This document shows positions 31,335-41,609 of a DNA stretch of 64,000 nt, piece by piece. How positions within the stretch are numbered: position 1 is the first letter of the stretch; every line of letters starts with the position of its first letter. The notes beneath the pieces were generated by a model that ran no database searches, was not told the DNA's origin, and saw only the letters and a list, made by a program, of their open reading frames with translations. Both the position numbers and the translations under genes were made by a program. The stretch is taken from contig NZ_BORP01000006.1 in assembly GCF_018333235.1 (NCBI RefSeq), positions 62,001 through 126,000 on the forward strand, in the 5' to 3' direction. This DNA comes from Ornithinibacillus bavariensis. Its GTDB lineage: Bacteria; Bacillota; Bacilli; Bacillales; Amphibacillaceae.

Positions 31335-31390
31335 TTATCCACATGTTAATAAGTGCACACATGAAAAATATAAATATTATTTGTGGATAA
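31335..31390. promoter_or_regulatory. inverted pair of perfect DnaA boxes upstream of mnmE
   Basis: TTATCCACA at 31335-31343 (plus) and TGTGGATAA at 31382-31390 (the same box on minus) face each other 38 bases apart. A secondary DnaA-binding cluster near jag is known, from memory, in B. subtilis. Confidence 0.75.
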
Positions 31391-31509
31391 GTTTATTTTT
31401 GATTAGGAATGTGTTATTCTATTAAGTTAGTGACGTAAAAATATGTTGCTACTAAGAATTAGTAATAAATGTATGTTAAATAGATAAAAAAGTAGTGGAG
31501 GTGAAGAAA

Positions 31510-32889
31510 ATGTTTGAGACTGATACAATTGCTGCAATTTCTACGCCAATAGGTGAAGGAGCGATTTCGATTGTTCGATTGAGCGGCTCCGAGGCTGTAG
31601 ATATAATAACCAACATCTTTCAAGGTAAAGATTTAAAAGAAGTGGAATCCCATACGATTCATTATGGGAAGATTATCGATCCGGAAACAAATGAAGTAGC
31701 TGAAGAAGTGATGGTTACAATCATGCGTGCGCCAAAAACATTTACTCGAGAAGATGTAGTGGAAATCAATTGTCATGGTGGACTTGTTTCCGTAAATCGT
31801 GTGTTGGAAATAGCTTTACATGAAGGTGCTCGATTGGCAGAGCCAGGTGAATTTACGAAACGTGCTTTCTTAAATGGCAGAATCGACTTATCACAGGCAG
31901 AGGCCGTCATGGATTTGATTCGTGCAAAAACAGATAAGGCAATGAATATCGCGTTAAAACAGATGGATGGACGCCTGTCCTCTCTAATTAAAAAGTATCG
32001 TCAGTCATTACTTGAGACGGTTGCTCATGTAGAAGTAAATATTGACTATCCAGAATATGATGATGTGGAAGAAATGTCACATGAGATGATGCGGAAAAAG
32101 ACAAGAGAGGTCCATGCAGAAATCGAAGAGTTATTAAGTGTGGCAAAACAAGGGAAGATTTTAAGAGAAGGAATTGCAACGGCAATTATCGGCCGACCAA
32201 ACGTTGGAAAGTCCTCCCTTTTAAATGCCTTAGTCCAAGAGAATAAAGCAATTGTTACGGACATTCCTGGTACAACACGAGATATTATTGAGGAATATGT
32301 TAATGTACGTGGTATTCCTTTACGATTGGTGGATACTGCGGGAATTCGGGAAACGGAAGATATTGTTGAACGTATTGGTGTTGAAAGATCTAGACAAGCC
32401 TTAAAAGAAGCGGATTTAATTTTGTTTGTCTTGAATAATAATGAAAAGCTAACGGAAGAGGATATTCGATTATTTGAAGCAGTAAGAGGACTAGAATTTA
32501 TTGTCATTATTAATAAAACAGATTTAGAACAGAAATTAGATATGGAACAGGTACTGGAATTAGTAGGGGATAAGAAAATTGTCTCGACCTCCCTATTAAA
32601 TGAAGAGGGTATTAATGAATTAGAGGCAGCTATTGCCGACTCCTTCTTCTCTGGTGATATAGATTCTGGCGACCTAACGTATGTTTCAAACGTTCGACAT
32701 ATTCAACTTCTTAAGCAGGCGAAGAAAGCCTTAGAAGACGCCATGGATTCCTTGGAGATGGGAATGCCACTTGATATTGTTCAAATTGATGTTACTAGAA
32801 CGTGGGAATTTCTAGGAGAGATTATTGGTGATACAGCTAGTGATAGTTTAATTGACCAGTTATTCTCACAGTTTTGTTTAGGGAAATAA
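31510..32889 (+). CDS. mnmE: tRNA modification GTPase MnmE (TrmE)
   Basis: Works with MnmG to add carboxymethylaminomethyl to U34 of certain tRNAs. 459 residues from ATG 31510 (GGAGGTG upstream). N-terminal tetrahydrofolate-binding domain, helical domain, G domain with GRPNVGKS (228-235), DTAG and NKTD motifs, and the C-terminal CLGK whose Cys is catalytic. Begins the mnmE-mnmG-rsmG group with a 23-base gap to mnmG. Confidence 0.97.
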   Translation: MFETDTIAAISTPIGEGAISIVRLSGSEAVDIITNIFQGKDLKEVESHTIHYGKIIDPETNEVAEEVMVTIMRAPKTFTREDVVEINCHGGLVSVNRVLEIALHEGARLAEPGEFTKRAFLNGRIDLSQAEAVMDLIRAKTDKAMNIALKQMDGRLSSLIKKYRQSLLETVAHVEVNIDYPEYDDVEEMSHEMMRKKTREVHAEIEELLSVAKQGKILREGIATAIIGRPNVGKSSLLNALVQENKAIVTDIPGTTRDIIEEYVNVRGIPLRLVDTAGIRETEDIVERIGVERSRQALKEADLILFVLNNNEKLTEEDIRLFEAVRGLEFIVIINKTDLEQKLDMEQVLELVGDKKIVSTSLLNEEGINELEAAIADSFFSGDIDSGDLTYVSNVRHIQLLKQAKKALEDAMDSLEMGMPLDIVQIDVTRTWEFLGEIIGDTASDSLIDQLFSQFCLGK

Positions 32890-32912
32890 TAATAAGGAAA
32901 GGAAGAAAAGTT

Positions 32913-34799
32913 ATGGTATATGATGCAGGGCATTACGATACGATTGTCATCGGAGCTGGTCATGCAGGTGTAGAGGCAGGTCTTGCTGCTGCAAGAATGG
33001 GTGCTAAAACACTAATGCTGACCCTAAACCTAGATATGATCGCATTTATGCCATGTAATCCATCTATTGGTGGTCCTGCAAAAGGGATCGTTGTCCGAGA
33101 AATTGACGCCTTAGGTGGAGAAATGGCAAAAACAATTGATAAAGCCTATATTCAAATGCGTATGCTAAACACAGGTAAAGGCCCTGCTGTTCAAGCACTC
33201 CGGGCCCAAGCTGACAAACCGGTTTATATAAAGGAAATGAAACAGATCTTGGAGAGTCAAGATAATCTTACGCTTCGTCAAGGAATGGTAGATCGTCTTA
33301 TTATTGAAGATGGTATATGTAAAGGTGTTATCACGGAAACTGGAGCAGCATACCACTCAGAAACAGTGATTATTACAACAGGGACCTTTATGCGCGGTAA
33401 AGTGCTTATGGGAGACTTGGAATATGAAAGTGGACCAAACAACCAACGACCATCCATTAAGCTTTCTGAAAACCTAGAAGAGCTAGGAATTGAGCTCGTT
33501 CGTTTTAAAACTGGGACACCACCACGTGTTAATAGTAAAACAATTGATTATTCCAAGACGGAAATTCAACCGGGTGATGATAAGCCACAAGGCTTCTCCT
33601 ATGAAACAACGGAATATATTTTGGACCAAATTCCTTGTTGGTTAACGTATACAAATGAATTTACTCACCAAATTATTAACGATAATTTAGGACTTTCTGC
33701 TATGTATTCTGGTGCAAAGCGTGGAACAGGTCCACGTTATTGTCCATCTATTGAGGATAAGATTGTTCGTTTCCATGATAAACCTCGTCATCAAATATTC
33801 TTGGAGCCAGAAGGTAGAGATACAGAAGAAGTTTATGTTCAAGGTTTATCCACTTCTTTACCAGAGTCCGTACAACATGAAATTATTCATTCTGTACCAG
33901 GGTTAGAAAATGCTGAAATGATGCGCCCAGGATATGCAATTGAGTATGATGCAATTGTACCGACTCAACTTTGGCCAACACTTGAGCTTAAACAAATCCC
34001 AGGATTATTTACTGCTGGTCAAATTAATGGTACATCAGGCTATGAAGAAGCAGCAGCACAAGGGATTATGGCAGGTATTAACGCAGCGGCTAAAGTACTA
34101 GGGAAAGACCCGGTTATTTTAGATCGTTCACAAGCCTATATTGGTGTATTAATTGACGATTTAGTTACGAAGGGAACAAAAGAACCTTATCGGTTATTAA
34201 CTTCACGTGCAGAATATCGTTTATTATTACGTCATGATAATGCAGATCTTCGTTTAACCGAAATTGGCTATCAATTAGGGTTAATTTCAGAAGAACGTTA
34301 TCAACAATTTGAAACGAAGAAACAAATGGTTCAAGATGAGAAGGATCGTTTACGTACGATTACAATCAAACCAACACCAGATGTTCAAGAAATGCTAAAT
34401 AAGGCAAATGCTACACCATTAAAAGAAGCGATAAAAGCATATGACCTATTAAAGCGACCAGAATTAACGTATGAATTAATCTCTGAAGTAATTGACTCAG
34501 CTGAAGCTTTACCAGCAGACGTTAAGGAGCAAGTCGAGATTCAAATTAAGTATGAGGGCTATATTAAAAAAGCAAATGAACAGGTTGATCGTATGAAAAA
34601 AATGGAGGACAAAAAAATCCCAGATGATATTGATTACGATGCTATCGGTGGCATTGCAACAGAGGCAAAGGAAAAGCTTAAAACAGTAAGACCGCTATCT
34701 GTTGGGCAGGCTTCTAGAATATCTGGCGTTAATCCTGCAGATATCTCTATATTGCTTGTTTATATTGAACACGGTAAAATTGCTAAGATAGCAAACTAA
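32913..34799 (+). CDS. mnmG: tRNA uridine-5-carboxymethylaminomethyl synthase MnmG (GidA)
   Basis: FAD-dependent partner of MnmE. 628 residues from ATG 32913 after AAGGAAAGGAAG. FAD-binding motif [10 protein letters not shown] at 14-23; conserved cysteine stretches [12 protein letters not shown] and the GTPPR segment; C-terminal helical domain involved in MnmE and tRNA binding. Length and order are usual. Confidence 0.97.
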   Translation: MVYDAGHYDTIVIGAGHAGVEAGLAAARMGAKTLMLTLNLDMIAFMPCNPSIGGPAKGIVVREIDALGGEMAKTIDKAYIQMRMLNTGKGPAVQALRAQADKPVYIKEMKQILESQDNLTLRQGMVDRLIIEDGICKGVITETGAAYHSETVIITTGTFMRGKVLMGDLEYESGPNNQRPSIKLSENLEELGIELVRFKTGTPPRVNSKTIDYSKTEIQPGDDKPQGFSYETTEYILDQIPCWLTYTNEFTHQIINDNLGLSAMYSGAKRGTGPRYCPSIEDKIVRFHDKPRHQIFLEPEGRDTEEVYVQGLSTSLPESVQHEIIHSVPGLENAEMMRPGYAIEYDAIVPTQLWPTLELKQIPGLFTAGQINGTSGYEEAAAQGIMAGINAAAKVLGKDPVILDRSQAYIGVLIDDLVTKGTKEPYRLLTSRAEYRLLLRHDNADLRLTEIGYQLGLISEERYQQFETKKQMVQDEKDRLRTITIKPTPDVQEMLNKANATPLKEAIKAYDLLKRPELTYELISEVIDSAEALPADVKEQVEIQIKYEGYIKKANEQVDRMKKMEDKKIPDDIDYDAIGGIATEAKEKLKTVRPLSVGQASRISGVNPADISILLVYIEHGKIAKIAN

Positions 34800-34847
34800 A
34801 GAGGGGGAAACCCCTCTTAGTACATAAATGAATAAGGGGGTTTTGTA

Positions 34848-35564
34848 ATGAATGCCATTCAATTTGCAGATGAACTTGAGAAACAAGGTATCATGTTATC
34901 TGAGCGGCAAATAGAACAATTTCGTATCTACTACAAAACATTAGTAGAATGGAATGAAAAAATTAATTTAACTGCATTAACAGATGAAGAGGATGTTTAT
35001 TTAAAGCATTTTTATGATTCTGTTTCGGCAGCCTTTTATCATGACTTTACAAAGGAACAGCGCATTTGTGATGTGGGTGCTGGAGCAGGGTTTCCTAGTT
35101 TGCCAATCAAAATTTGCTTCCCTCATATTAAGGTAACGATTGTTGATTCACTTCAAAAACGAATTGGTTTCTTAAATCATCTAGCAACACAACTCGAATT
35201 AAATAATGTCGCTTTTTATCATGACCGTGCAGAAACCTTTGGTAAAAATTCTACGTTTCGTGAGTCCTTTGACACTGTTATGGCTAGAGCTGTTGCTAGA
35301 ATGTCAGTACTTAGTGAGTTATGCCTCCCACTAGTTAAAAAGAATGGCACGTTCATTGCTATGAAGGGCTCACAGGCAAAAGAAGAGGTAGATGAAGCTA
35401 AATCAGCTATTGAGGTATTAGGAGGAAAAGTATCATCCTTCCATACCTTTAGTTTACCAGAGGAAAATAGTGAGCGTTCTATTATTTTGATTGCAAAAAA
35501 CAGGCAAACACCGAAGAAATACCCGCGAAAACCTGGAACACCAAATAAAGAGCCGATTCAATAA
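34848..35564 (+). CDS. rsmG: 16S rRNA (guanine-N7)-methyltransferase RsmG
   Basis: Methylates G527 in 16S rRNA; loss gives low-level streptomycin resistance in bacteria. 238 residues. SAM-binding [15 protein letters not shown] near 77, and conserved [12 protein letters not shown] with AAGGGGG upstream. A small GAGGGG/CCCCTC hairpin lies in the gap after mnmG but has no T-tract, so co-transcription is possible. Confidence 0.96.
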   Translation: MNAIQFADELEKQGIMLSERQIEQFRIYYKTLVEWNEKINLTALTDEEDVYLKHFYDSVSAAFYHDFTKEQRICDVGAGAGFPSLPIKICFPHIKVTIVDSLQKRIGFLNHLATQLELNNVAFYHDRAETFGKNSTFRESFDTVMARAVARMSVLSELCLPLVKKNGTFIAMKGSQAKEEVDEAKSAIEVLGGKVSSFHTFSLPEENSERSIILIAKNRQTPKKYPRKPGTPNKEPIQ

Positions 35565-35573
35565 GAAGCTTAT

Positions 35574-35606
35574 ACAGGAAAAGTGATGCTTTTCCTGTTT
35601 TTTTAC
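35574..35606 (+). terminator. terminator of rsmG
   Basis: ACAGGAAAAG and CTTTTCCTGT arms followed by TTTTTTT. Confidence 0.9.
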
Positions 35607-35774
35607 TGATTGAGGACTAGTAATTGTTAGTCAATTTATCAGAAACCCCTCGAATAGATTGACAATAATTCTATTGAAAAGCTTATCTATGTCCTGATGA
35701 TTATGATAGAATAGGCGTAGAGATAATTCTGTGGTAAACTATAATAGAACTCATTTGTACTTGTTTTTAAGAAA

Positions 35775-35790
35775 TGTTTCACGTGAAACA
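35775..35790. other. parS: parS site upstream of noc
   Basis: TGTTTCACGTGAAACA, the exact 16-bp palindrome bound by Spo0J/ParB. Confidence 0.97.
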
Positions 35791-35861
35791 TTTTACTAGA
35801 TACGAAGGTTAGTAGAGAAAAATATTATGAAATCTATCTATTTTTATAAAGGTGGTGTCTG

Positions 35862-36725
35862 ATGGTGGTAAGTCCATTTAACCGTATTTTCGGAATTGGA
35901 GAAAAAGAAAACAACGAAATCGTTGAGGAAGAATCCTATCACCCAGATGAAGTTATACAGCTTCCGGTTCATCAAATCGAGCCAAATAGGTATCAGCCAA
36001 GATCTATTTTCAATGAAGAGAAAATTGCTGAGCTTGCAAAGACAATTAATACCCACGGCATTATTCAACCAATAGTTGTCCGTAAAATTGACAAGGATAG
36101 ATATGAAATCATAGCTGGAGAGCGGCGTTGGCGTGCTGTACAATCTCTCGGATGGGAGAATGTATCCGCAATTATTCGTGATATGAATGAAACTCAAACA
36201 GCATCTGTAGCCTTAATTGAGAACCTTCAGCGAGAGGAATTAACGGTGATTGAAGAAGCTGTTGCTTATGCGAAGCTATTGGAGCTACAAAACTTAACCC
36301 AAGAGGCTCTAGCACAACGCTTAGGGAAAAACCAGTCAACGATAGCGAATAAGCTTCGTCTGCTGAAGCTTCCAGAGCAAGTCCAGCAAGCATTATTGAG
36401 TAAACAAATTACGGAGAGACATGCACGGGCATTGATTAAGGTGAAGGATGAAGCTGTCCAATTAAAACTTCTTCAAGACATCATCGAATATGAACTAAAT
36501 GTGAAACAGACAGAAGAACGCATAGATAACCTTAATACCGCTAAAGAAAAACCAAAACGTAAAAAACCGAAGCTAAAAGGAATTAATAAAGATATTCGAA
36601 TAGCGATGAATACTATTAGACAATCTTTAACTATGGTGTCTGATACCGGTATAGACATACAATCAGAGGAGCAGGATTTAGAGGATTATTACCAAATTAC
36701 TATTAAAATTCCGAAAAAGAAATAA
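35862..36725 (+). CDS. noc: nucleoid occlusion protein Noc
   Basis: ParB-like CTPase DNA-binding protein that keeps the division septum off the nucleoid. 287 residues. A short N-terminal amphipathic stretch ([11 protein letters not shown]) matches the membrane-targeting helix of B. subtilis Noc. The ParB CTPase box [13 protein letters not shown] is followed by ENLQREEL and a helix-turn-helix around [19 protein letters not shown]. This N-terminus and the overall sequence separate it from the true Spo0J encoded next door. ATG with GGTGG upstream. A parS site stands 72 bases upstream. Confidence 0.95.
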   Translation: MVVSPFNRIFGIGEKENNEIVEEESYHPDEVIQLPVHQIEPNRYQPRSIFNEEKIAELAKTINTHGIIQPIVVRKIDKDRYEIIAGERRWRAVQSLGWENVSAIIRDMNETQTASVALIENLQREELTVIEEAVAYAKLLELQNLTQEALAQRLGKNQSTIANKLRLLKLPEQVQQALLSKQITERHARALIKVKDEAVQLKLLQDIIEYELNVKQTEERIDNLNTAKEKPKRKKPKLKGINKDIRIAMNTIRQSLTMVSDTGIDIQSEEQDLEDYYQITIKIPKKK

Positions 36726-36726
36726 A

Positions 36727-36761
36727 CATTCCCCCATCTTTTGATGGGGGAATGTTTTGTG
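36727..36761 (+). terminator. terminator of noc
   Basis: CATTCCCCCATC TTTT GATGGGGGAATG followed by TTTTG. Confidence 0.92.
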
Positions 36762-36900
36762 CTTTATGACAAGTAATTCCTAATTTGGGATTACAAGACT
36801 ATTTCTAAGGATATTTTTTTATTAAAAATATCAAATATAATAGGTTTAAATGCAAAAAAGTGATAGAATAAATAGTATATTGTTTTAGGTAGGTGAAATC

Positions 36901-37674
36901 ATGGGGAAGATAATGTCCATTGCCAACCAAAAAGGTGGCGTGGGAAAAACAACTTCATCCGTAAACTTAAGTGCATGTCTTGCATACTTAGGAAATAAAG
37001 TATTATTAGTTGATATAGATCCACAAGGAAATGCTACTAGTGGGGTTGGAATAAATAAAGCTGACATGAATCAATGTATTTATAATGTACTAGTTGAAGA
37101 TCTTCCTGCCGCGGAGGTTTGTGTTCCAACAAGTGTTGAAAATTTAGATATAATACCTGCAACGATACAGCTTGCTGGGGCAGAAATAGAATTAGTCCCA
37201 ACAATTTCGAGGGAGATTCGTTTAAAAAAGGCATTGGACGAAGTCCGTGATCGGTATGATTACATCATTATTGACTGTCCGCCATCTCTAGGGTTATTAA
37301 CATTAAATGCTTTAACATCTTCTGATTCGGTATTAATTCCAGTACAATGTGAATATTACGCGCTTGAAGGACTAAGCCAATTATTAAATACAATCCGTCT
37401 TGTTCAAAAACATTTGAATAGAGATTTAATGATTGAAGGGGTCTTACTAACTATGCTTGATGCTAGAACGAATCTAGGTATTCAAGTAATAGAAGAGGTT
37501 AAAAAGTACTTCCAGGACAAAGTCTATAATTCTATCATTCCAAGAAATGTTCGATTGGGAGAAGCGCCAAGTTACGGACAACCAATCATCACATATGATC
37601 CAAAATCAAAAGGTGCAGAAGTTTATCTAGAATTAGCGAAGGAAGTGATGGCTAATGGCACGAGGGTTGGGTAA
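36901..37674 (+). CDS. soj: chromosome partitioning ATPase Soj (ParA)
   Basis: Walker-type ATPase of 257 residues that works with Spo0J on origin segregation and modulates DnaA activity. Deviant Walker A KGGVGKTTSS (11-20), switch I DIDPQGN, and Walker B IIIDCPPSLG. ATG after AGGTGA. Its end overlaps spo0J by 20 bases. Confidence 0.97.
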   Translation: MGKIMSIANQKGGVGKTTSSVNLSACLAYLGNKVLLVDIDPQGNATSGVGINKADMNQCIYNVLVEDLPAAEVCVPTSVENLDIIPATIQLAGAEIELVPTISREIRLKKALDEVRDRYDYIIIDCPPSLGLLTLNALTSSDSVLIPVQCEYYALEGLSQLLNTIRLVQKHLNRDLMIEGVLLTMLDARTNLGIQVIEEVKKYFQDKVYNSIIPRNVRLGEAPSYGQPIITYDPKSKGAEVYLELAKEVMANGTRVG

Positions 37675-38491
37675 AGGCTTAGATGCATTTTTTCCGGAAA
37701 TAAAGGAAAAAGAGGATGATGTCGTCCAACAAATACCAATTAAGGACTGTCGCCCAAATCCATATCAACCTAGAAAGACATTCCATATAGATGCAATAGA
37801 AGAACTAAAGGAATCTATTTTAGAATTTGGTATTATTCAACCGTTAATTGTACGTAAGAGCATTAAAGGCTATGAAATTGTTGTAGGTGAAAGACGTTTC
37901 CGAGCAGCAAAGGAAGCTGGATTAACCGAAGTGCCAGCTGTTGTAAAGGAATTGTCAGACGAAAAAATGATGGAGTTAGCATTATTGGAAAACCTTCAAC
38001 GAGAGGATTTAACACCTATTGAAGAAGGTCAAGCATATGCTAACTTAATGAAAGAGCTTAATATTACGCAAGAGGAATTGTCTAGAAGGTTAGGGAAGAG
38101 TCGATCCCATATTGCTAACCTGGTTAGACTTTTAGGTTTGCCGGAGCAGATTGTTGCTTATATTAATAATGGTGAACTTTCGATGGGGCATGGTAGAGCA
38201 CTATTAGGCTTAAAGGACAAGGAAAAAATATCTCCTCTAGTTGCAAAGATTAGACAAGAAAAGTTGAATGTAAGGCAGGTTGAGAAGCTAATTATCCAAT
38301 TAAATGAAAAACCGATTAAAAAGAAGGTTAAAGCAAAGAAAGATATCTTTTTACTAGAGAGAGAATCGGTTTTACGTGATAAATTAGGAACTGCTGTTAC
38401 CATTCAACGTGGAAAACGAAAAGGAAAAATTGAAATAGAGTTTTATACAGATGATGATCTGGAACGGATTATCGAAGTGTTAGAAGGCTGA
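37655..38491 (+). CDS. spo0J: chromosome partitioning protein Spo0J (ParB)
   Basis: CTP-dependent clamp that loads at parS and spreads, recruiting SMC. 278 residues. Typical ParB start MARGLGKGLDAFFP, CTPase boxes GERRFRAAKEAG and ENLQREDL, helix-turn-helix TQEELSRRLGKSRSHIANL, and C-terminal dimer domain. ATG is inside the end of soj with AAGGAAG upstream, so translation is coupled. A parS site lies 80 bases downstream. Confidence 0.97.
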   Translation: MARGLGKGLDAFFPEIKEKEDDVVQQIPIKDCRPNPYQPRKTFHIDAIEELKESILEFGIIQPLIVRKSIKGYEIVVGERRFRAAKEAGLTEVPAVVKELSDEKMMELALLENLQREDLTPIEEGQAYANLMKELNITQEELSRRLGKSRSHIANLVRLLGLPEQIVAYINNGELSMGHGRALLGLKDKEKISPLVAKIRQEKLNVRQVEKLIIQLNEKPIKKKVKAKKDIFLLERESVLRDKLGTAVTIQRGKRKGKIEIEFYTDDDLERIIEVLEG

Positions 38492-38507
38492 GAATAATTT
38501 GGTAGAA

Positions 38508-38547
38508 GGACTGGGAGAAGTTGACTCTCTCCAGTCTTTTTTTATAT
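38508..38547 (+). terminator. terminator of soj-spo0J
   Basis: GACTGGGAGA and TCTCTCCAGTC arms followed by TTTTTTTA. Confidence 0.9.
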
Positions 38548-38571
38548 AAACAGGAGATTCAGAATTCAAAA

Positions 38572-38587
38572 TGTTTCACGTGAAACA
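38572..38587. other. parS: parS site downstream of spo0J
   Basis: Second exact TGTTTCACGTGAAACA, 2.8 kb from the first. Confidence 0.97.
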
Positions 38588-38635
38588 TTCCAGAGAAAAG
38601 TATCGTAGAGGCTAATAGATAGAGAGGGTAGGGGC

Positions 38636-39340
38636 ATGGTTTTATTCGGCACACTAGTTAACGGGGCATTTATACTTATTGGTAGTTTATTAGGATTATT
38701 ATTTACAAGAATTCCCGAGCGTTTTAAAGAAACCGTCATGCATGGCATCGCCCTAGCAATCGTGTTAATCGGGTTACAAATGGCATTCTCAACGGAAGCA
38801 ATCATAGTAGTACTGCTTAGCTTGTTAACTGGAGCAATTATAGGCGAATTACTAAATATAGAAAACAAGCTAAATCAATTCGGTAACTGGATTGGTAGTA
38901 AATTTAAGACATCAACGAAAGAAAGTACTGTATCACAGGGATTTGTAACAGCTTCCTTAATATTTGTCGTTGGTGCAATGGCTATCATCGGTGCACTTGA
39001 TAGTGGACTGAGAGGTGACCATGAGATACTAATTACGAAAGGAATATTAGATGGTTTCGTTGCGCTGGTGCTAACGACTACTTTAGGCGCTGGTGTAGCA
39101 CTTTCGGTTGTACCAGTAGTATTATATCAAGGGACAATTGCATTACTTGCAACACAAATTGAAAACTGGATCCCTGATGTGTTTCTTAATGGGCTTATTG
39201 TAGAATTGACTGCTGTTGGAGGGCTGTTAATTGTGGCAATCGGTTTAAATATGTTAAAGGTTGTCCAAATTAGAATTGGGAATCTATTACCGTCAATTTT
39301 AACGGTAGGATTAGTCTATTATATTTATCAGCTCTTCTAA
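38636..39340 (+). CDS. DUF554 membrane protein
   Basis: 234-residue integral membrane protein with about seven helices covering nearly its whole length. Sequence features such as GTLVNGAFILIGSLLG at the start and IIGALDSGLRGDH in the middle match DUF554 proteins (YqgA/YdfK type), whose transport role is unknown. ATG with GAGAGGG upstream. Single-gene unit sharing a bidirectional terminator with yyaC. Confidence 0.85.
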   Translation: MVLFGTLVNGAFILIGSLLGLLFTRIPERFKETVMHGIALAIVLIGLQMAFSTEAIIVVLLSLLTGAIIGELLNIENKLNQFGNWIGSKFKTSTKESTVSQGFVTASLIFVVGAMAIIGALDSGLRGDHEILITKGILDGFVALVLTTTLGAGVALSVVPVVLYQGTIALLATQIENWIPDVFLNGLIVELTAVGGLLIVAIGLNMLKVVQIRIGNLLPSILTVGLVYYIYQLF

Positions 39341-39410
39341 TTACATAATCAAAATATGCAACACGGTAGAAATTTGTCGAATAATGTAGCATCAAGCAAA
39401 TAATAGCAAT

Positions 39411-39445
39411 AAAAGGCGAGTAAAGCTAACACTCGCCTTTTATTA
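39411..39445. terminator. bidirectional terminator between DUF554 gene and yyaC
   Basis: AAAAGGCGAGT and ACTCGCCTTTT arms with T-runs on both strands, between converging genes. Confidence 0.92.
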
Positions 39446-40060
39446 TATCGGTTTTTTTCTAGTATTAGGCATAATCACAGCAGGTGTTACATAGCTAGCT
39501 GTTAATTGTTGATCTACTAAATCTAACACATCTGCAATTTTTTTTGCCATTTCTACAACAATAGAGAGTCGGGTGTTTTGTAATACAGAGTATTCCATAA
39601 AACCACTGATATTAACGACCCCAGTAATATGTATATCACCAATAGGCGGAAGCGCCTTGTTTAAAGCTGCACCAGGCTTTAAGGATCCCTCGCAAGCGAT
39701 AATTTGACCAACAGAACTAGTTTTCCCTAGACAAGCGTCTATAGCGATTATAAAAGCATTTTTATGCTGACGTTCAATAAGCTGAATATAGTCTTTTAGA
39801 TTGGTTGCATGAACTGGGTCTTGTAATGTGCCATAAACAGTCATATGACGTAGCCTTTTTTCCATTAAATAAGTCCCAGTAAGTGGCCCCAATGCATCTC
39901 CGGTTGATCGGTCTGTCCCTACACAAACAATGATATATTCTTTTGGAATTCTTGGTAACCATGAAACAATACTGTCACTCATGGTATCACATAGATTTGG
40001 GTCAGTATGTGCAATACGAATTGCTTCATTTTTCATCGTCAACCGACTCTTTAGATTCAT
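39443..40060 (-). CDS. yyaC: sporulation protein YyaC (DUF1256, GPR-like fold)
   Basis: 205 residues from ATG 40060, where GGAGGAGAACC gives a good site; this equals the B. subtilis YyaC length. Contains VCVGTDRSTGDALGPLTG and AIDACLGK, motifs shared with spore protease GPR and hydrogenase maturation proteases. In B. subtilis it is a forespore gene of unknown precise role. It runs against the surrounding plus-strand genes, as in B. subtilis. Confidence 0.92.
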   Translation of the reverse strand: MNLKSRLTMKNEAIRIAHTDPNLCDTMSDSIVSWLPRIPKEYIIVCVGTDRSTGDALGPLTGTYLMEKRLRHMTVYGTLQDPVHATNLKDYIQLIERQHKNAFIIAIDACLGKTSSVGQIIACEGSLKPGAALNKALPPIGDIHITGVVNISGFMEYSVLQNTRLSIVVEMAKKIADVLDLVDQQLTASYVTPAVIMPNTRKKPI

Positions 40061-40141
40061 AGGTTCTCCTCCACTAACATATTGATATAAGTATACGGAG
40101 AAAAAGCTCTTTTTATACATGCATAAAATGGGGGAGACGAA

Positions 40142-41158
40142 ATGTGGAGATCGGGGTTCAGATGGATGTTTCTCATCATCGGGACAACCATAGGTGCAGG
40201 GTATGCATCAGGTCGGGAATTGTGGGAGTTTTTTGGTCATGGAAGTGGACTAGCTATAGTATTATTCGTTGTATTTTTTTCGTTTTCTTGCTTGGTAATC
40301 ATGTCCATTAGCTATCGAAAAAAATCAACCGAATACCGACCTGTGCTAAAAGAAATTGTCGGGGAAAAGCTATCACCTATTTATGACTTTATGATTTTTT
40401 TATACTTATTTACGACAACCGTAGTCATGCTATCTGGTAGTGGTGCTACAGGACAGGCATTTAATATTTCCTACTGGTGGGGAGTAGGATTTATTGTTAT
40501 CATGCTAGTCTTACTATTTTTGAGGGATATTGGCGGATTATTGTCTATTAATCAGTTGATATTACCTGTTTTAATTATAGGAATGCTATATGTATTATTG
40601 AGGTTTACGGTAGATCATCATCTCAACTTATTTTCACATTGGCGGGAACAGCATAATTGGCCTGCAGCTTTTCCGTTTACCGCATTAAATATATTGCCAA
40701 TGATTGCGGTTCTTGGGGCAGTGGGAAATAAAATGTCGTCAAAAAAGGAAATTTGGATAGCTAGTCTTGGAAGTGGACTGATTTTAGGTGTTCTAACTTT
40801 TATTTATAATAATAGCTTAATTCAAATTGCCGAGGAGATTTTCCTATATGAAATTCCTTTATTTGCGATATTAAGTAATTACCCATTTTACATGGTATTG
40901 TTTATGACGATTCTCTTATGGTTTGCAATTTTCACGACTGCTGCATCGGGAATTATGGGGCTAACAACGAGGTTAGAGAGCTACTTCAGCATTCCTTTTT
41001 GGTTGCTTGTTCTCATTATTTTAGCTACAATGATACCATTAACAACAGTAGGGTTCTCAACCCTAATCGGTGTGCTTTATCCGCTATATGGATTACTTAA
41101 TTTATATGTTTTAACACGTTTATTGTTATTCCCCCTATGGAATAAAAGAGAAAAATAA
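40142..41158 (+). CDS. YkvI-like membrane transporter
   Basis: 338 residues with about ten membrane helices. The N-terminal GTTIGAGYASGRELWEFF has the broken-helix glycine pattern of LeuT-fold (APC/BCCT/SSS) transporters, and the whole protein resembles the YkvI family of Bacillaceae. Substrate unknown. ATG with GGGGGAGA upstream; divergent from yyaC with an 81-base gap that must hold both promoters. Confidence 0.8.
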   Translation: MWRSGFRWMFLIIGTTIGAGYASGRELWEFFGHGSGLAIVLFVVFFSFSCLVIMSISYRKKSTEYRPVLKEIVGEKLSPIYDFMIFLYLFTTTVVMLSGSGATGQAFNISYWWGVGFIVIMLVLLFLRDIGGLLSINQLILPVLIIGMLYVLLRFTVDHHLNLFSHWREQHNWPAAFPFTALNILPMIAVLGAVGNKMSSKKEIWIASLGSGLILGVLTFIYNNSLIQIAEEIFLYEIPLFAILSNYPFYMVLFMTILLWFAIFTTAASGIMGLTTRLESYFSIPFWLLVLIILATMIPLTTVGFSTLIGVLYPLYGLLNLYVLTRLLLFPLWNKREK

Positions 41159-41201
41159 TATAATTTTCTAATATTATAATGAACAATAAGGAGAACTCTA
41201 A

Positions 41202-41399
41202 ATGGTGGAAAAAGAATTTGAATTAAATGATATTGTTCAAATGAAAAAACCCCATCCTTGTGGGGAAAATAAGTGGAAGATTATCCGTATGGGTATGGAT
41301 GTACGGATAAAATGTATGGGCTGTGACCATAGTGTCATGATTCCTCGAAAAGAATTTAGTAAAAAGCTAAAAAAAGTACTAGAAAAGGCCTCAAATTAA
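41202..41399 (+). CDS. yyzM: DUF951 protein (YyzM-like)
   Basis: 65 residues. Cys20 in HPCGENKWK and the pair CMGC (38 and 41) suggest a small zinc or nucleic-acid binding fold. DUF951 proteins occur next to ychF in Firmicutes, as here, and their role is unknown. ATG with AAGGAGA upstream. Confidence 0.85.
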   Translation: MVEKEFELNDIVQMKKPHPCGENKWKIIRMGMDVRIKCMGCDHSVMIPRKEFSKKLKKVLEKASN

Positions 41400-41486
41400 T
41401 ACATTAGTATGGACGATATTGCTAAAAAATGGTAATATTAGTCATAGATAGATAGAGAAATATAAAAATGATAGGGTAAGAACGCA

Positions 41487-41520
41487 AAAATAGGCTCCAA
41501 ATCTGGGGCCTGTTTTTGTG
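41487..41520 (+). terminator. terminator after the DUF951 gene
   Basis: AGGCTCC and GGGGCCT arms followed by GTTTTTG. Confidence 0.7.
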
Positions 41521-41609
41521 TTTTGCTTGCTTGTCTTTTCGTTGGTCAAAATCTATAATTGAACTATCGAGCGTATTAAGATGAATGGAATCCTTAAGGA
41601 GTGGAAAGT

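Noticed and set aside
34797-34822. terminator between mnmG and rsmG
   Set aside because: GAGGGG and CCCCTC pair but no T-run follows; probably a simple hairpin in a shared transcript.
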